A DNA stretch of 64,000 nucleotides, from the NCBI RefSeq assembly GCF_014656295.1, contig NZ_BNCD01000024.1:48894-112893 (forward strand). The letters are read 5' to 3'. The notes under the pieces were generated by a model. That model was not told where the DNA came from, searched no databases, and saw nothing but the letters and a program-made list of their open reading frames with translations. The position numbers were made by a program, and so were the translations under genes. The stretch's first letter is position 1. Each line of letters opens with the position of its first letter. Positions 43,123-52,341 of this stretch are shown here, piece after piece. The stretch comes from Streptomyces sulfonofaciens (GTDB lineage: Bacteria; Actinomycetota; Actinomycetes; Streptomycetales; Streptomycetaceae).

Positions 43123-43274
43123 GCCGGGGCGGGGGGCCGCAGCCGTGTCGCTCTGCCCAGTCATCATGTCGCGGCCACGGGGGAACGGGCCCCGGCCCCG
43201 GCGCCGGCCGGCTGCGGCCCGCTGCGCGTCCGCGCGCCCCGCTCGCGCCCCGGGCGAGCACCTAGGGTAGGCGC

Positions 43275-43700
43275 ATGGACCACGAACCGATGCGGCGAGT
43301 CGCTGCGTTCCGTGAGGTGTTCGACGGCGAGACCGAGGCCGAGCACCCCGAACTGGCGGAGCACCGCCGGACGTTGCTGGCCGAAGAGGCGCAGGAGGCT
43401 GCCGAGGCGCTCGGCGACCTCGCCAAGGTCCTGCGGTCCGGCGGCGACCCGCTCACCGCGTACAGGGCGGTGGCCAAGGAACTGGCCGATGTCCTCTACG
43501 TCACCTACGGTGCCGCGGATGCGCTCGGGATCGACCTGCCGGCCGTCTTCGTCGAGGTGCACCGGTCCAATATGAGCAAGATCGACGCGGACGGCAGAGC
43601 CCTGCGCCGGGCCGACGGCAAGGTCCTCAAGGGCCCCGGCTACCGACCGCCGATCCTCGATGGCCTCGTCGAGTGGCCGCCACCCGGTTGCCCGAGCTGA
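43275..43700 (+). CDS. MazG-like nucleotide pyrophosphohydrolase
   Basis: 141 residues from ATG 43275. All-alpha NTP-pyrophosphatase fold with the paired acidic motifs EEAQEAAEAL and KELADVLYVTYG that bind Mg2+. Related to phosphoribosyl-ATP pyrophosphohydrolase and dUTPase-like MazG proteins, which hydrolyse nucleoside triphosphates to monophosphates for pool cleaning. Likely monocistronic; a bidirectional hairpin lies between it and the zinc transporter operon. Confidence 0.85.
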   Translation: MDHEPMRRVAAFREVFDGETEAEHPELAEHRRTLLAEEAQEAAEALGDLAKVLRSGGDPLTAYRAVAKELADVLYVTYGAADALGIDLPAVFVEVHRSNMSKIDADGRALRRADGKVLKGPGYRPPILDGLVEWPPPGCPS

Positions 43701-43921
43701 TGTGGAGTCGTCCCGGCCCAGGGCGGACCTGCTCGTCGGCCCTGCGCGGTGTGCCGAGGCGCAGCGCCTCCGCGCGCCGGTGGGTGCCCGGTGAAGACCG
43801 GCTCCTGCCCACCGGGCGCCCGGAGGCCGCGGCGGACCGGTGGCGGGACCCGCACCGTGCCCACCCGAGTGCGACCCGCACGGGCCGCCGCGGCCGCCAC
43901 CCGCGCCGCACCCACGGATGG

Positions 43922-43949
43922 CGGCCCCGCCGGGGGAGCGGCGGGGCCG
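43922..43949. terminator. Bidirectional hairpin between convergent genes
   Basis: CGGCCCCGCC (43922-43931) and GGCGGGGCCG (43940-43949) form a perfect 10-bp stem with an 8-nt loop, between the MazG-like stop (plus) and the zinc permease stop (minus). The rest of 43701-43998 holds nothing recognisable. Confidence 0.65.
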
Positions 43950-43998
43950 GGCTGCTGATCCGCCCGGGAAGGGCACGGGCCCTGCGCGGCGCGGTCGC

Positions 43999-44880
43999 TC
44001 AGACGGGTCGCGGCACCGCCTTCCTGGCCCCCCACCGCCGGGTGCGGTAGGCGCCCGCCAACCTGCACGCAAGGTAGATCGTGAACGAGATCGTCGTGAC
44101 GTAGGGGCTGATGGGGATGCTGCTCCCGAGGGCCAGCAGGATGCCGCCCTCGATGGAGGCGACGGCGAAGACCACGCTGAGGAGGGGCAGCAGCACGGGC
44201 GACGCCGTGACGCGGGCGGCGGCCGCGGCGGGTGTGACGACGAGCGTGAGGACCAGCAGGGCACCGACGATCTGCACCGACGCGGCGACCGAGAGCCCGA
44301 GCACGATCATGAACACGATGGACAGGGCCCGCACCGGTACGCCGCGGGCCTCGGCGACGTCCGGGTCGGCGCTGGCGAAGGCCAGCGGCCGCCAGATGGC
44401 CGCCAGGGCGACGAGCACGACGGCACAGGTGCCGAGCAGCCATGACATCTGAGGGGTGTCGACGGCGACGATCTGGCCGGTGAGCAGGCCGAACTTGTTG
44501 GCCGCCCGGCCCTTGTAGAGGGCGAGGAAGAGAACGCCCAGGCCCAGGCCGAACGGCATGATGATGCCGATCACCGAGTTGCGGTCCCGGGCGCGCACAC
44601 CCAGGACGCCGATCGTGCCGGCCGCGACGAGGGAGCCGGCGATCGAGCCCACGACGACGTTCGCCCCCAGCAGCAGCGCGGCCGATGCACCCGCGAAGGA
44701 CAGCTCGCTGACGCCGTGTACCGCGAAGGGCAGATCGCGCATGATGACGAAGACGCCGCAGAGGCCCCCGATCAGGCCGAGTGCGGCTCCGACCACGAGG
44801 GAGTTGCGGACCAGCGCCAGGAGTGCGCCGTAGTCGTCGAAACTGAAGATCTGGTGCCAGAACCCGTCGGCGAGCGTCAT
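43999..44880 (-). CDS. znuB: Zinc ABC transporter permease
   Basis: 293 residues from ATG 44880. Seven to eight hydrophobic helices of the ABC-3 metal permease family, including LVVGAALGLIGGLCGVFVIM near the start and the conserved HGVSELSFAGASAA segment. It should form the membrane channel of the ZnuABC importer. The start overlaps the ATPase stop by four bases, so it is translationally coupled. No zur gene follows. Confidence 0.92.
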   Translation of the reverse strand: MTLADGFWHQIFSFDDYGALLALVRNSLVVGAALGLIGGLCGVFVIMRDLPFAVHGVSELSFAGASAALLLGANVVVGSIAGSLVAAGTIGVLGVRARDRNSVIGIIMPFGLGLGVLFLALYKGRAANKFGLLTGQIVAVDTPQMSWLLGTCAVVLVALAAIWRPLAFASADPDVAEARGVPVRALSIVFMIVLGLSVAASVQIVGALLVLTLVVTPAAAAARVTASPVLLPLLSVVFAVASIEGGILLALGSSIPISPYVTTISFTIYLACRLAGAYRTRRWGARKAVPRPV

Positions 44881-45776
44881 GGGCGGACTCCGTCGCTCTC
44901 GTGGATGTGGTGCGGCGGTGCGGGTGCGATCGGCTCGTCGGGCGCTCCCACGACCACGACCCGGCCGTGCACACGTACGACGTCCACCTCCGTGCCGTAC
45001 AGCTCCGAGAGGGATGCCGAGGTCAGCACCTCCTCCGGTGTTCCGACCCGGTAGCCGCCCCGCGCCAGGTACAGCACCCGGTCCACCAGTGCGAGAACCG
45101 GGTTGATCTCGTGGGTCACGAAGACCACCGCCGTGCCGTGCGAGCGGCGCCGGGCGTCCACCAGCTCGGTGACCGCCCGCTGGTGGTGCAGGTCCAGGGA
45201 GAGCAGCGGCTCGTCGCACAGCAGGATCCGCGGGTCACTCGCCAGCGCCTGCCCGATGCGTACGCGCTGCCGCTCGCCCCCGGACAACAGGCCGAGGGGG
45301 ACGTCGGCGTAGGCCGAGGCGCCCACCGCTTCGAGGATCTCCTCCACTCGCCGGCGGACCGCGACCGTGCGCGGCCTCGGCCAGAAGCGGTGCCCGTCGA
45401 TCCCGAAGCGCACGAGGTCGCGGGCGCGCAGCATCGTCTGCGCGGTCAGCGCGGCCTGCTGCGGGACATAGCCGAGGTGTCCGCTCGCCTCGCGCGGGTT
45501 CCGGCCGAGCACGGACAGCGTTCCTGCGGACAGCGGCTGCCGGCCCAACAGGGCCCGTACGAGGCTGGACTTGCCCGATCCGTTCGGACCGAGCACGGCC
45601 AGGAACTCCCCGGGCCGCACGTCGAGTTCGAGGCCCTGCCACACCACGCGCTCGCCATAGGAAAGGGCGGCACCGCGCAGGCTGATCACCGCGCCCGTGT
45701 CGCGGCGGCCATCCGCGGTGCGGGCCCGGCGGTCCCGGCAGGCCCGGTGTACGGTGGCCACGTCCGGCCGCCTCAC
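44877..45776 (-). CDS. znuC: Zinc ABC transporter ATP-binding protein
   Basis: 299 residues from GTG 45776, overlapping the ZnuA stop (GTGA). Complete ABC ATPase: Walker A GPNGSGKSSL, Q-loop GYVPQQAAL, signature LLSGGERQRVRIGQAL, Walker B RILLCDEPLLSLD and the H-loop VTHEINPV. The first 29 residues are an Arg-rich extension; an internal GTG at VISLRGAALSY may be an alternative start. Energises metal uptake together with the permease and the lipoprotein. Confidence 0.92.
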   Translation of the reverse strand: MRRPDVATVHRACRDRRARTADGRRDTGAVISLRGAALSYGERVVWQGLELDVRPGEFLAVLGPNGSGKSSLVRALLGRQPLSAGTLSVLGRNPREASGHLGYVPQQAALTAQTMLRARDLVRFGIDGHRFWPRPRTVAVRRRVEEILEAVGASAYADVPLGLLSGGERQRVRIGQALASDPRILLCDEPLLSLDLHHQRAVTELVDARRRSHGTAVVFVTHEINPVLALVDRVLYLARGGYRVGTPEEVLTSASLSELYGTEVDVVRVHGRVVVVGAPDEPIAPAPPHHIHESDGVRP

Positions 45777-46720
45777 TTGTCCAGCGCGCTCGCGAGCGCG
45801 TCGACGTTGCCGGTCATCCAGGCGAGGTAGTCCTTGCCGCTGGGCAGGGTCTCCGTGACGGGGACGGCGGGGATGCCCGCGGCCCTGGCCGCCTTCTCGA
45901 CCTTCTGGGTCTGCGGCCCCGAGGTCTGCTGGTTGTAGACCAGCACCTCGACCTTCTTGCCGGAGAACAGTGCCAGCGTGGTCCGCAGGGTCTTCGGCGA
46001 GACGTCGTCGCCTTCCTCGACGGCCTCGCTGAACTTCTGCGGCGTCCTGTCGACCAGGCCGCTCGCCTCGGTCATGTACAGGGGCACGGGCTCGGTGATG
46101 GCCACGCCTTCACCGCCGTGGTCCTGCTTGATCTCGGCTTCCTTGGTCTCCAACGGCCCCAGCCTCGCCTTGAAGGCCCCGGCGTTCCTCGTGAAGGTGG
46201 CCGCGCCACCGGGGTCGGCCCTGCCCAGGGCCGTCGCTATGCGGTCGGCGAGCTCGGCGACGGTCGGGAAGTCGTACCAGACGTGCTCGTTGAGCTCCCC
46301 GCCCTTCGGTGCTCTGTGACCGGAGACCTGGACGGCGTTGATCACCTGCGCCGAGGAGTTGCTGCTCTTCAGCATCCGGTCGACGAAGTCGTCGTAGCCA
46401 CCGCCGTTCTCGACGACGACCTTCGCCCTGGACAGTGTCAACTGGTTCTGCGTGTCGGCTTCGTAGGAGTGCGGATCCTGGTCGGGGTTGCTGATGATCG
46501 AGGTGACGTCGACCTTTCTGCCGCCTATCTGCCTGACGATGTCACCGTAGACGTCCGTCGAGGCGACGACCGCGATCTTGGACGACGATGACGAGCCCGA
46601 GGAGGCGTGCCCGCCGCCTCCGGAGTCCGACGAGCTGCCGCAGCCTGCCAGCAGGACCAGCGAGGCACCGGACATCAGGGCCAGGAGCCGGGACGGGAAC
46701 GGAAACGGTGACGAGAGCAT
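45773..46720 (-). CDS. znuA: Zinc-binding lipoprotein of ABC transporter
   Basis: 315 residues from ATG 46720. Signal peptide with lipobox LLAGC (Cys27), then a Ser/Gly linker. Cluster A-I solute-binding fold with metal-ligand candidates His in QDPHSYEA, His in NEHVWYDF and late acidic residues. The His-rich loop typical of ZnuA is nearly absent, so manganese cannot be excluded; two Zur-like boxes upstream favour zinc. First gene of the operon. Confidence 0.92.
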   Translation of the reverse strand: MLSSPFPFPSRLLALMSGASLVLLAGCGSSSDSGGGGHASSGSSSSSKIAVVASTDVYGDIVRQIGGRKVDVTSIISNPDQDPHSYEADTQNQLTLSRAKVVVENGGGYDDFVDRMLKSSNSSAQVINAVQVSGHRAPKGGELNEHVWYDFPTVAELADRIATALGRADPGGAATFTRNAGAFKARLGPLETKEAEIKQDHGGEGVAITEPVPLYMTEASGLVDRTPQKFSEAVEEGDDVSPKTLRTTLALFSGKKVEVLVYNQQTSGPQTQKVEKAARAAGIPAVPVTETLPSGKDYLAWMTGNVDALASALDK

Positions 46721-46804
46721 GGATCCTCCACGACGGTCGGGCGCGAGGTGTTCGCGGGAGCCGGATCACCGGCGGGGGCCGGGCCGGGTGGATGCCACGC
46801 TAGA

Positions 46805-46859
46805 TGAAAATGAATGTCAAGACCAGAATCTAAGTCTGGTGATATGAAAATCGTTGCCA
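46805..46859. promoter_or_regulatory. Two Zur-like boxes upstream of znuA
   Basis: TGAAAATGAATGTCA (46805-46819) and TGAAAATCGTTGCCA (46845-46859) both resemble the Zur consensus, the first more closely. Between them ACCAGA (46822-46827) and TCTGGT (46835-46840) form an inverted repeat. The spacing of 40 bp between box starts is close to four helical turns, allowing cooperative binding. Confidence 0.7.
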
Positions 46860-47172
46860 AGTGGTGATGGGCTGGGTCGCGGTTCGTGCTGTCGCCGATG
46901 GCCTGTATGTCGCCTTTGCTCCTCCTCTTGTGGTTCTTTCGATGTGATGTCGAGCCCAAGGGGGTCGGGGGCGTCCGGGCAGGGGCGCGGTCGTTCGGCC
47001 TGGCGACGCCGGGCCGCGCGTCCGCCCCGGCCCGTGTCCCTGTGGTCGCGCGTGCTGCCGTGTCCCGCCCCGACGCTTTCTGGGTATTTGCCGATGCAGG
47101 GGTGGCTATGTCATCTCAGAGGGGGCAGGCGCAAGGTGAGTCCCGACGACCCACACCACAGAGGAGGCAGCA
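46860..47172. other. Intergenic region
   Basis: 313 bases between the Zur boxes and the ANTAR-type gene. No gene or clear signal is seen beyond the AGGAGG at 47162-47167. Confidence 0.4.
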
Positions 47173-47496
47173 TTGGAGCACGTCGCCGACCAATTCCTGG
47201 GCCGACAGCCGGCGGCCGGGGCCGATCGGATCAGGCAGTTGGAGGGGTAGGTCGCCCAGCTCCAGCAGGCTGTGGACTCCCACGCGGTGATCGACCAGGC
47301 CCTCGGCGTCATCGTCGCCGTGGGACGGGTCTCCCCGGCCGAGGCATGGGACATGCTTCGCGAGACGTCCATGTGCACCAACATCAAACTGCGTCACGTG
47401 GCCGAGGCGGTCGTCGCCTGGGGCGAGACCGGCGCCCTTGCACCGGATATCCGCGACGAGCTGACCCGCAGGCTCGCCCCGCACCCGCGTCGGTGA
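47173..47496 (+). pseudogene. ANTAR-domain protein interrupted by an amber codon
   Basis: AGGAGG at 47162-47167 precedes a TTG at 47173 by 5 nt. The frame reads LEHVADQFLG... RIRQLEG, then TAG at 47248-47250, then VAQLQQAVDSHAVIDQALGV and SPAEAWDMLRETSMCTNIKL to the stop at 47494-47496. The part after the stop is a good ANTAR RNA-binding domain (transcription antitermination family). One G-to-T change at a Glu codon would explain it. A GTG at 47272 could still start a 74-residue product with the ANTAR core. Confidence 0.75.
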
Positions 47497-47774
47497 CCGC
47501 CCGGGCGGCCGTCGCGGCGGGCCGGTGGGTCCCCGCGGACACCGGCGGGGTGGGTGGCCGCAGCGGTCGGCCGGACCTCCTCCAGTACCTCGGCGACGCC
47601 CACCACGCCGAGGACGATCTCCGTGCCGCCCACGATGCCTTGCACCACGCCCTCGGCATCCTCACGGAACTCGTCCACCCCCACGCCGACCGGCTCCGCG
47701 CCGAACTCGCCGTCCGGAGCACGCCCCGTCAGCCGAACAGCGGGGCCGAGGTGCTCGCGCCCCGACGTCCGTAG
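47493..47774 (+). pseudogene. TPR fragment of an AfsR/SARP-type regulator
   Basis: 93 residues from GTG 47493 overlapping the ANTAR stop (GTGA). The segment LLQYLGDAHHAEDDLRAAH and ALGILTELVHPHADRLRAEL resembles the C-terminal tetratricopeptide repeats of AfsR/BTAD regulators. The rest of such a protein is absent, so this is most likely a remnant. Confidence in the family is moderate. Confidence 0.45.
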
Positions 47775-47883
47775 CGTGCGCAGGGCCGCAGGGCCGCAGG
47801 GCCGCGTCGAGCCGGGGTGTACGCGCACGTCGACCCAGCGGCGCGGGGGCCGACTGCGGGGCTCCGACGGGTGCGGGGGCGGC

Positions 47884-48897
47884 TCAGCGCAGTACGAAGC
47901 CGGTGGCGAGGTCGTCGTACGGATCCAGCGTGAAGACGGCGGTGCCGGTCCGGTAGGCGTTGCCGCGGACCTCGGTGACCACCGTGTCGCGGTCGCCGTC
48001 CCCGGCGGTGGACAGGACCCTGCCCTCGAAGGCGGTGCCCACGATGGACTCGTGCCGCAGCGTCCGGCCGACAGGCAGCGTGCCGTCGCCGACGAGCAGG
48101 GCAAGGCGTGCCGAGGTGCCGGAGCCGCAGGGCGAGCGGTCGGCCTCGCCGTCGGCGAAGACGGTGATGTTGCGTTGCCGGACACCCTCGGGCGTCGTAC
48201 CGAGGTCGTCGTAGAGGACGGTGCCGTACACGCCGTCCAGTCGTGGGTCGTGGGGGTGCCGCGCCCACGCGGTCCCGTTCAGCGCCCACTTGACCTCGCG
48301 CCCGAAGGCGACCAGCTCGGTGTACCTCTCGGGCGAGACGGCCAGCCCCACCGAGGAGGCGGCGACGCAGGCGTACAGCGCCCCGCCCCAACTGAGGTCG
48401 GCCCTGATCGGCCCGCGTGTGGTGTCGAGTTCGACGTCCCTGGCCACGACGTGGGCCGGGACGTTGCGGAACGCCACCGTGACGACCCGGCCGGCCGCGC
48501 AGGTCACGCGCGCGGTGACGCGGCCGGAGGGCACGTCGATGCGTATGTCCGTGTCGCCGTCCGGATCCGCGGCCACCAGCCCGCTGTGCACCGCGAAGGC
48601 GCCCAGGGCGATCGTGCCGTGCCCGCACGCCGTCGAGTAACCGTCCTTGTGCCAGAACAGCACACCGAAGTCGGCTCCCTCGTCGTCGGGAGGCACCAGG
48701 AAGCAGCCGTACATGTCGGCGTGCCCCCGCGGCTCGTTCACCAGCAGCCGCCGTACCGCGTCCACCTCGGGGGTGGTGCGCGCGTACTCGCGGCGCTCCA
48801 GCACCGATGCTCCCGCGATGTCCGGCACTCCCTCGGTGACGATACGGAAGGGTTCACCGGCCGTGTGGTAGTCCACCACCCTCATATCTGTCGTCAT
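47884..48897 (-). CDS. Proline racemase family (4-hydroxyproline epimerase-like)
   Basis: 337 residues from ATG 48897. Diaminopimelate-epimerase-like fold with both catalytic Cys: Cys91 in TACGHGTIAL and Cys257 in SPCGSGTSA. Two Cys favours racemase/epimerase activity over the dehydratase branch, which has Thr at the second position. The likely reaction interconverts L-hydroxyproline and cis-D-hydroxyproline. Divergent from an ornithine-cyclodeaminase-family gene and near a LysR regulator and an aminotransferase-fold decarboxylase, suggesting an amino-acid catabolic group. Confidence 0.92.
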   Translation of the reverse strand: MTTDMRVVDYHTAGEPFRIVTEGVPDIAGASVLERREYARTTPEVDAVRRLLVNEPRGHADMYGCFLVPPDDEGADFGVLFWHKDGYSTACGHGTIALGAFAVHSGLVAADPDGDTDIRIDVPSGRVTARVTCAAGRVVTVAFRNVPAHVVARDVELDTTRGPIRADLSWGGALYACVAASSVGLAVSPERYTELVAFGREVKWALNGTAWARHPHDPRLDGVYGTVLYDDLGTTPEGVRQRNITVFADGEADRSPCGSGTSARLALLVGDGTLPVGRTLRHESIVGTAFEGRVLSTAGDGDRDTVVTEVRGNAYRTGTAVFTLDPYDDLATGFVLR

Positions 48898-48932
48898 CGC
48901 CAACCGGCCTCTCTCGCTGGATATGTGTATGT

Positions 48933-48944
48933 GTGATGTATCAC
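48933..48944. promoter_or_regulatory. Palindromic operator candidate in divergent promoter
   Basis: GTGATGTATCAC contains perfect 5-bp arms (GTGAT/ATCAC) around GT, in an AT-rich stretch between the proline racemase (start 48897) and the cyclodeaminase (start 49000). The spacing fits a GntR- or LysR-type site. Confidence 0.5.
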
Positions 48945-48999
48945 TTATAAGGTGAAAGAGCCCTGCTTTTCGGTGTGTTGTCGGTCGAAGGAGTTCGCC

Positions 49000-49923
49000 A
49001 TGCCCGCCCTGCCCCACATCGACGCGGAGACGCTGATGTCCCTGGTGTCCTGGCACGAGGCGATGGCAGCGCTCGAACGTGCCGCGTGCGGCGCCGGCAC
49101 CGCAGCACCGCGGACGTCGCTGCCGGCCCCGGGCGGCCACCTTCTGGTGATGCCTGCGGTCTCGGTCGGGTCCGCAGGCGTGAAACTGGCGGGAGTCGCA
49201 CCGGGCAACCCGGCTCTGGGACCGCCCCGCATCCAGGCCGTGTTCGTCCTCTTCGACGCCGCGACGCTGGCGCCCCGTGCCCTGGTCGACGGAACGGCGC
49301 TGACGCTGCTGCGTACTCCGGCGCTCTCCGCGCTGGCCGTACGGGCGCTGGCGGCGCCGGACTCCTCGGTACTGACCGTCTTCGGTACCGGGCCCCAGGC
49401 GTGGGAGCACATACGGGCCGTCAGCGCCGTCCGGGACATCCGCCGGGTCCACGTGGTGGGACGGACCGCGCGGCGCGTGGCGGGATTCCTCGGACGGCTG
49501 CGTTCCGAAGGGGTCGAAGCGGCCGCCGCCTCGCCCGAGGACGTGGCCGAGGCCGACGTGGTGGTGTGCGCCACCAGCGCCACCCGCCCGGTGTTCGACG
49601 GCTCGCTGCTCAAGGACGGGGCCTGTGTGGTCGCCGTCGGCTCCCATGAACCGGGGGCCCGCGAACTCGACGACACGGTGTTCACCCGGGCGTCACGCGT
49701 GTTCGTGGAGGACATCGCGACAGCGCTCCGGGAGGCCGGGGACGTCGTCCAGGCCCTGTCCTCGGGAGCCGTCACCGACAAGGGGCTGACTGCGCTGGCC
49801 GACCTGCCGAGGACACCGCCCGCGGGCGGGATCAGTGTGTTCAAGAGCGTCGGCATGGGCTGGCAGGACCTCGCCGTGGCGGAGGCGGCGTACGCCGCGT
49901 GGAGCACCGGGCCGCGCCTGTAG
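49000..49923 (+). CDS. Ornithine cyclodeaminase/mu-crystallin family protein
   Basis: 307 residues from ATG 49000, with AAGGAG 6 nt upstream. Rossmann domain with TVFGTGPQAWEHIRAV, preceded by DGTALTLLRTPALSALAV as in this family, and VVCATSATRPVFDG later. Members include ornithine cyclodeaminase, alanine dehydrogenase and pyrroline-2-carboxylate reductase. Beside a proline racemase family gene, the imine reductase role in hydroxyproline breakdown is attractive but inferred. Confidence 0.9.
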   Translation: MPALPHIDAETLMSLVSWHEAMAALERAACGAGTAAPRTSLPAPGGHLLVMPAVSVGSAGVKLAGVAPGNPALGPPRIQAVFVLFDAATLAPRALVDGTALTLLRTPALSALAVRALAAPDSSVLTVFGTGPQAWEHIRAVSAVRDIRRVHVVGRTARRVAGFLGRLRSEGVEAAAASPEDVAEADVVVCATSATRPVFDGSLLKDGACVVAVGSHEPGARELDDTVFTRASRVFVEDIATALREAGDVVQALSSGAVTDKGLTALADLPRTPPAGGISVFKSVGMGWQDLAVAEAAYAAWSTGPRL

Positions 49924-49959
49924 CCGAGCGGGGTGGACGAGCGTGCCGCGGGCCTCGCC

Positions 49960-50898
49960 TCATCCGCGGGCATCTCCCTTGAGTCGCTGGTGCGGCGTGG
50001 ACAGGGCCGGGATCTCGGGATGGTCGCGCAGCGCGGCGACGACCGCGTCGACCGCGGCGCGCTGCGTCGTGCCGCGCCGCACCACGATGGTGACGTTGCG
50101 GTGCACGGGCGTGCTGAGCTCCCGGGTGACGACGGCCCGCTCCGGTGTGACGGCCAGGGCGGGCAGCAGGGCGATCGACCGTTTCGACTCGACGTGTTGC
50201 AGCAGCATCAGATAGTTGCTGAACCGGCATGCCACCCGGGGCTCGAACCCGGACTCGCGGCACAGCCGCGCGGTCAGGTCGGCCATGTACGACCGCGGAC
50301 GGTCGCACGCCCAGGTCTCCTCCTTGCACGCCGCGAGGTTCACGGTCGTGCGGTCGGCGAGAGGATGTCCACGGGGCAGCACCAACACGATCGGGTCGGA
50401 TCCCAAGGGGATGACCCCGAGGTCCGCGCCCCACGAGAGGCCCCCGTAGTCGGTGGTGGTGACGATGATGTCCGCCTCCCCCGAGCGCAGGGCCGGTCCG
50501 CTCTCGTGCGGCTCCAGCTCGATCAGTTCGAGGTGCAGACGGGGGTGGGTGTCGGCCAGCCGCGTCGCCGCAGGCACCGCGAGGGGGTAGATCGCGCTCT
50601 GGAACACCCCGAGCCGGACGGTGCCGATGGGCTCGTCGTTCAGGGCGTGCAACTCGGCCTCGGCCTCGGCCATCTGGTCCAGGATCTCCCGGCCCCGGCG
50701 GGCCAGCAGGAGTCCGGCCGGGGTCAGCCGCACCCGCCGCCCGGTCCGCTCCAGCAGTCGGCACCGGGTCTCCGCCTCCAGCACGGCGAGTTGCTGGGAC
50801 ACCGTCGACGCGCTCAGATGCAGCGTCTCGGCGACCGCGCGGACGGTACCCAGCGATTCGAGCAGGCTGAGCATCCGAAGCCGCCACGAGTTCAGCAC
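49960..50898 (-). CDS. LysR-family transcriptional regulator
   Basis: 312 residues from GTG 50898. N-terminal winged helix-turn-helix: AVAETLHLSASTVSQQLAVL, then RRVRLTPAGLLLARRG. Effector-binding domain (about 95-300) of the periplasmic-binding-protein type. It is divergent from the dialkylglycine-decarboxylase-like gene by 84 nt, the classic LysR arrangement, so it probably controls that gene and perhaps the neighbouring catabolic genes. Confidence 0.92.
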   Translation of the reverse strand: MLNSWRLRMLSLLESLGTVRAVAETLHLSASTVSQQLAVLEAETRCRLLERTGRRVRLTPAGLLLARRGREILDQMAEAEAELHALNDEPIGTVRLGVFQSAIYPLAVPAATRLADTHPRLHLELIELEPHESGPALRSGEADIIVTTTDYGGLSWGADLGVIPLGSDPIVLVLPRGHPLADRTTVNLAACKEETWACDRPRSYMADLTARLCRESGFEPRVACRFSNYLMLLQHVESKRSIALLPALAVTPERAVVTRELSTPVHRNVTIVVRRGTTQRAAVDAVVAALRDHPEIPALSTPHQRLKGDARG

Positions 50899-50982
50899 TC
50901 GCCGATTGTACGGTTCGGCCGTACAGGACGGTCGGATACGTGAGATGGACGCGCGCAGTGGTGCGTCCCTAACGTCGGTCAC

Positions 50983-52296
50983 ATGCTTCCCGAGACATCC
51001 TGCGGCGACCCGGAGCGCCACCTGATCCGCTACAGCGGCCGTGCCGCGTTCACGCCGGAGGTCATCGCCCGCGCCGCGGGCACGTCGGTGTTCACCGAGG
51101 GCGGTCGCGAACTGCTCGACTTCACCTCCGGCCAGATGAGTGCGATTCTCGGCCACTCCCACCCGGCGATCGTCGCGACGGTTCGCGAACAGGTCGCCCT
51201 CCTCGACCACCTCCACAGCGGGATGCTCAGCCGCCCGGTCGTCGACCTCACCCGCCGGCTCGCCGGCACCCTGCCCGATCCACTGGAGAAGGTGCTGCTC
51301 CTGACCACCGGGGCGGAGGCGAACGAGGCCGCGGTGCGGATGGCGAAGCTCGTCACCGGTCGCCATGAGATCGTCTCGTTCGCCCGGTCCTGGCACGGCA
51401 TGACCCAGGCCGCCGCGAACGCCACCTACAGCGCGGGGCGCAGGGGCTACGGTCCCGCAGCACCGGGCAACTTCGCGCTGCCGGTCCCGGACCGCTTCCA
51501 CCCGGGCATCGTCGACGCCGAGGGCTCGCTCGACTGGCGCCGCCAGTTGGATCTCGGTTTCGACCTCATCGACGCCCAGTCGGTCGGCAGCCTCGCCGCA
51601 TGCCTGGTCGAACCGATCCTCAGCTCCGGCGGCGTCATCGAACTCCCGCCGGGCTATCTCGCCGCCCTGGCGCAGAAGTGCCGGGAGAGGGACATGCTGC
51701 TGATCCTCGACGAGGCCCAGACCGGGCTGTGCCGTACCGGCGACTGGTATGCCTTCGAGCACGACGGCGTCGTCCCCGACATCCTCACGCTGTCCAAGAC
51801 GCTCGGCGCGGGGCTACCGCTGGCCGCCGTGCTGACCAGCCCGGACATCGAGCAGCGGGCGCACGAGCGCGGGTTTTTGTTCTTCACCACCCATGTCAAC
51901 GATCCGCTGCCGGCCGCCGTCGGCAACACCGTCCTCGACGTACTGGTCCGCGACCGCCTCGACGAGCGTGCGCGCCGGCTCGGCACGGCACTGCGCGCTG
52001 ACCTCGACGAGCTGGCCCGCCGGCACGACATCGTCGGGGACGTCCGCGGCCGGGGGCTGCTGCTGGGGGTGGAACTGGTCGGCGACCACGTGCTGGGCGC
52101 CGGTGGCGCCGACCGGCTCGGCGCGGCCGTCACCCGGCGCTGCTTCGAACTCGGGCTGCACATGAACATCGTCCAGTTGCCCGGGATGGGGGGCACCTTC
52201 CGCATCGCGCCCCCGCTGACCGCGAGCGACGAGGAGATCGCGCGCGGCGCCGCCATCCTGGACGAAGCCCTCACCGAGGCCGGCAGGGACCTGTGA
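50983..52296 (+). CDS. Class III aminotransferase, 2,2-dialkylglycine-decarboxylase-like
   Basis: 437 residues from ATG 50983. Class III PLP enzyme with LLTTGAEANEAAVRMAK, LLILDEAQTGLCRTG and the PLP lysine in LTLSKTLGAGLPL at residue 272, the same number as in dialkylglycine decarboxylase, whose length it also matches. It could decarboxylate or transaminate a disubstituted or ordinary amino acid. Convergent with the P450 gene; a terminator hairpin lies between. Confidence 0.9.
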   Translation: MLPETSCGDPERHLIRYSGRAAFTPEVIARAAGTSVFTEGGRELLDFTSGQMSAILGHSHPAIVATVREQVALLDHLHSGMLSRPVVDLTRRLAGTLPDPLEKVLLLTTGAEANEAAVRMAKLVTGRHEIVSFARSWHGMTQAAANATYSAGRRGYGPAAPGNFALPVPDRFHPGIVDAEGSLDWRRQLDLGFDLIDAQSVGSLAACLVEPILSSGGVIELPPGYLAALAQKCRERDMLLILDEAQTGLCRTGDWYAFEHDGVVPDILTLSKTLGAGLPLAAVLTSPDIEQRAHERGFLFFTTHVNDPLPAAVGNTVLDVLVRDRLDERARRLGTALRADLDELARRHDIVGDVRGRGLLLGVELVGDHVLGAGGADRLGAAVTRRCFELGLHMNIVQLPGMGGTFRIAPPLTASDEEIARGAAILDEALTEAGRDL

Positions 52297-52341
52297 AGCC
52301 GCACCGGCTCGGCCCTCGGGCCGTGCGCGGTATCGACCTCA

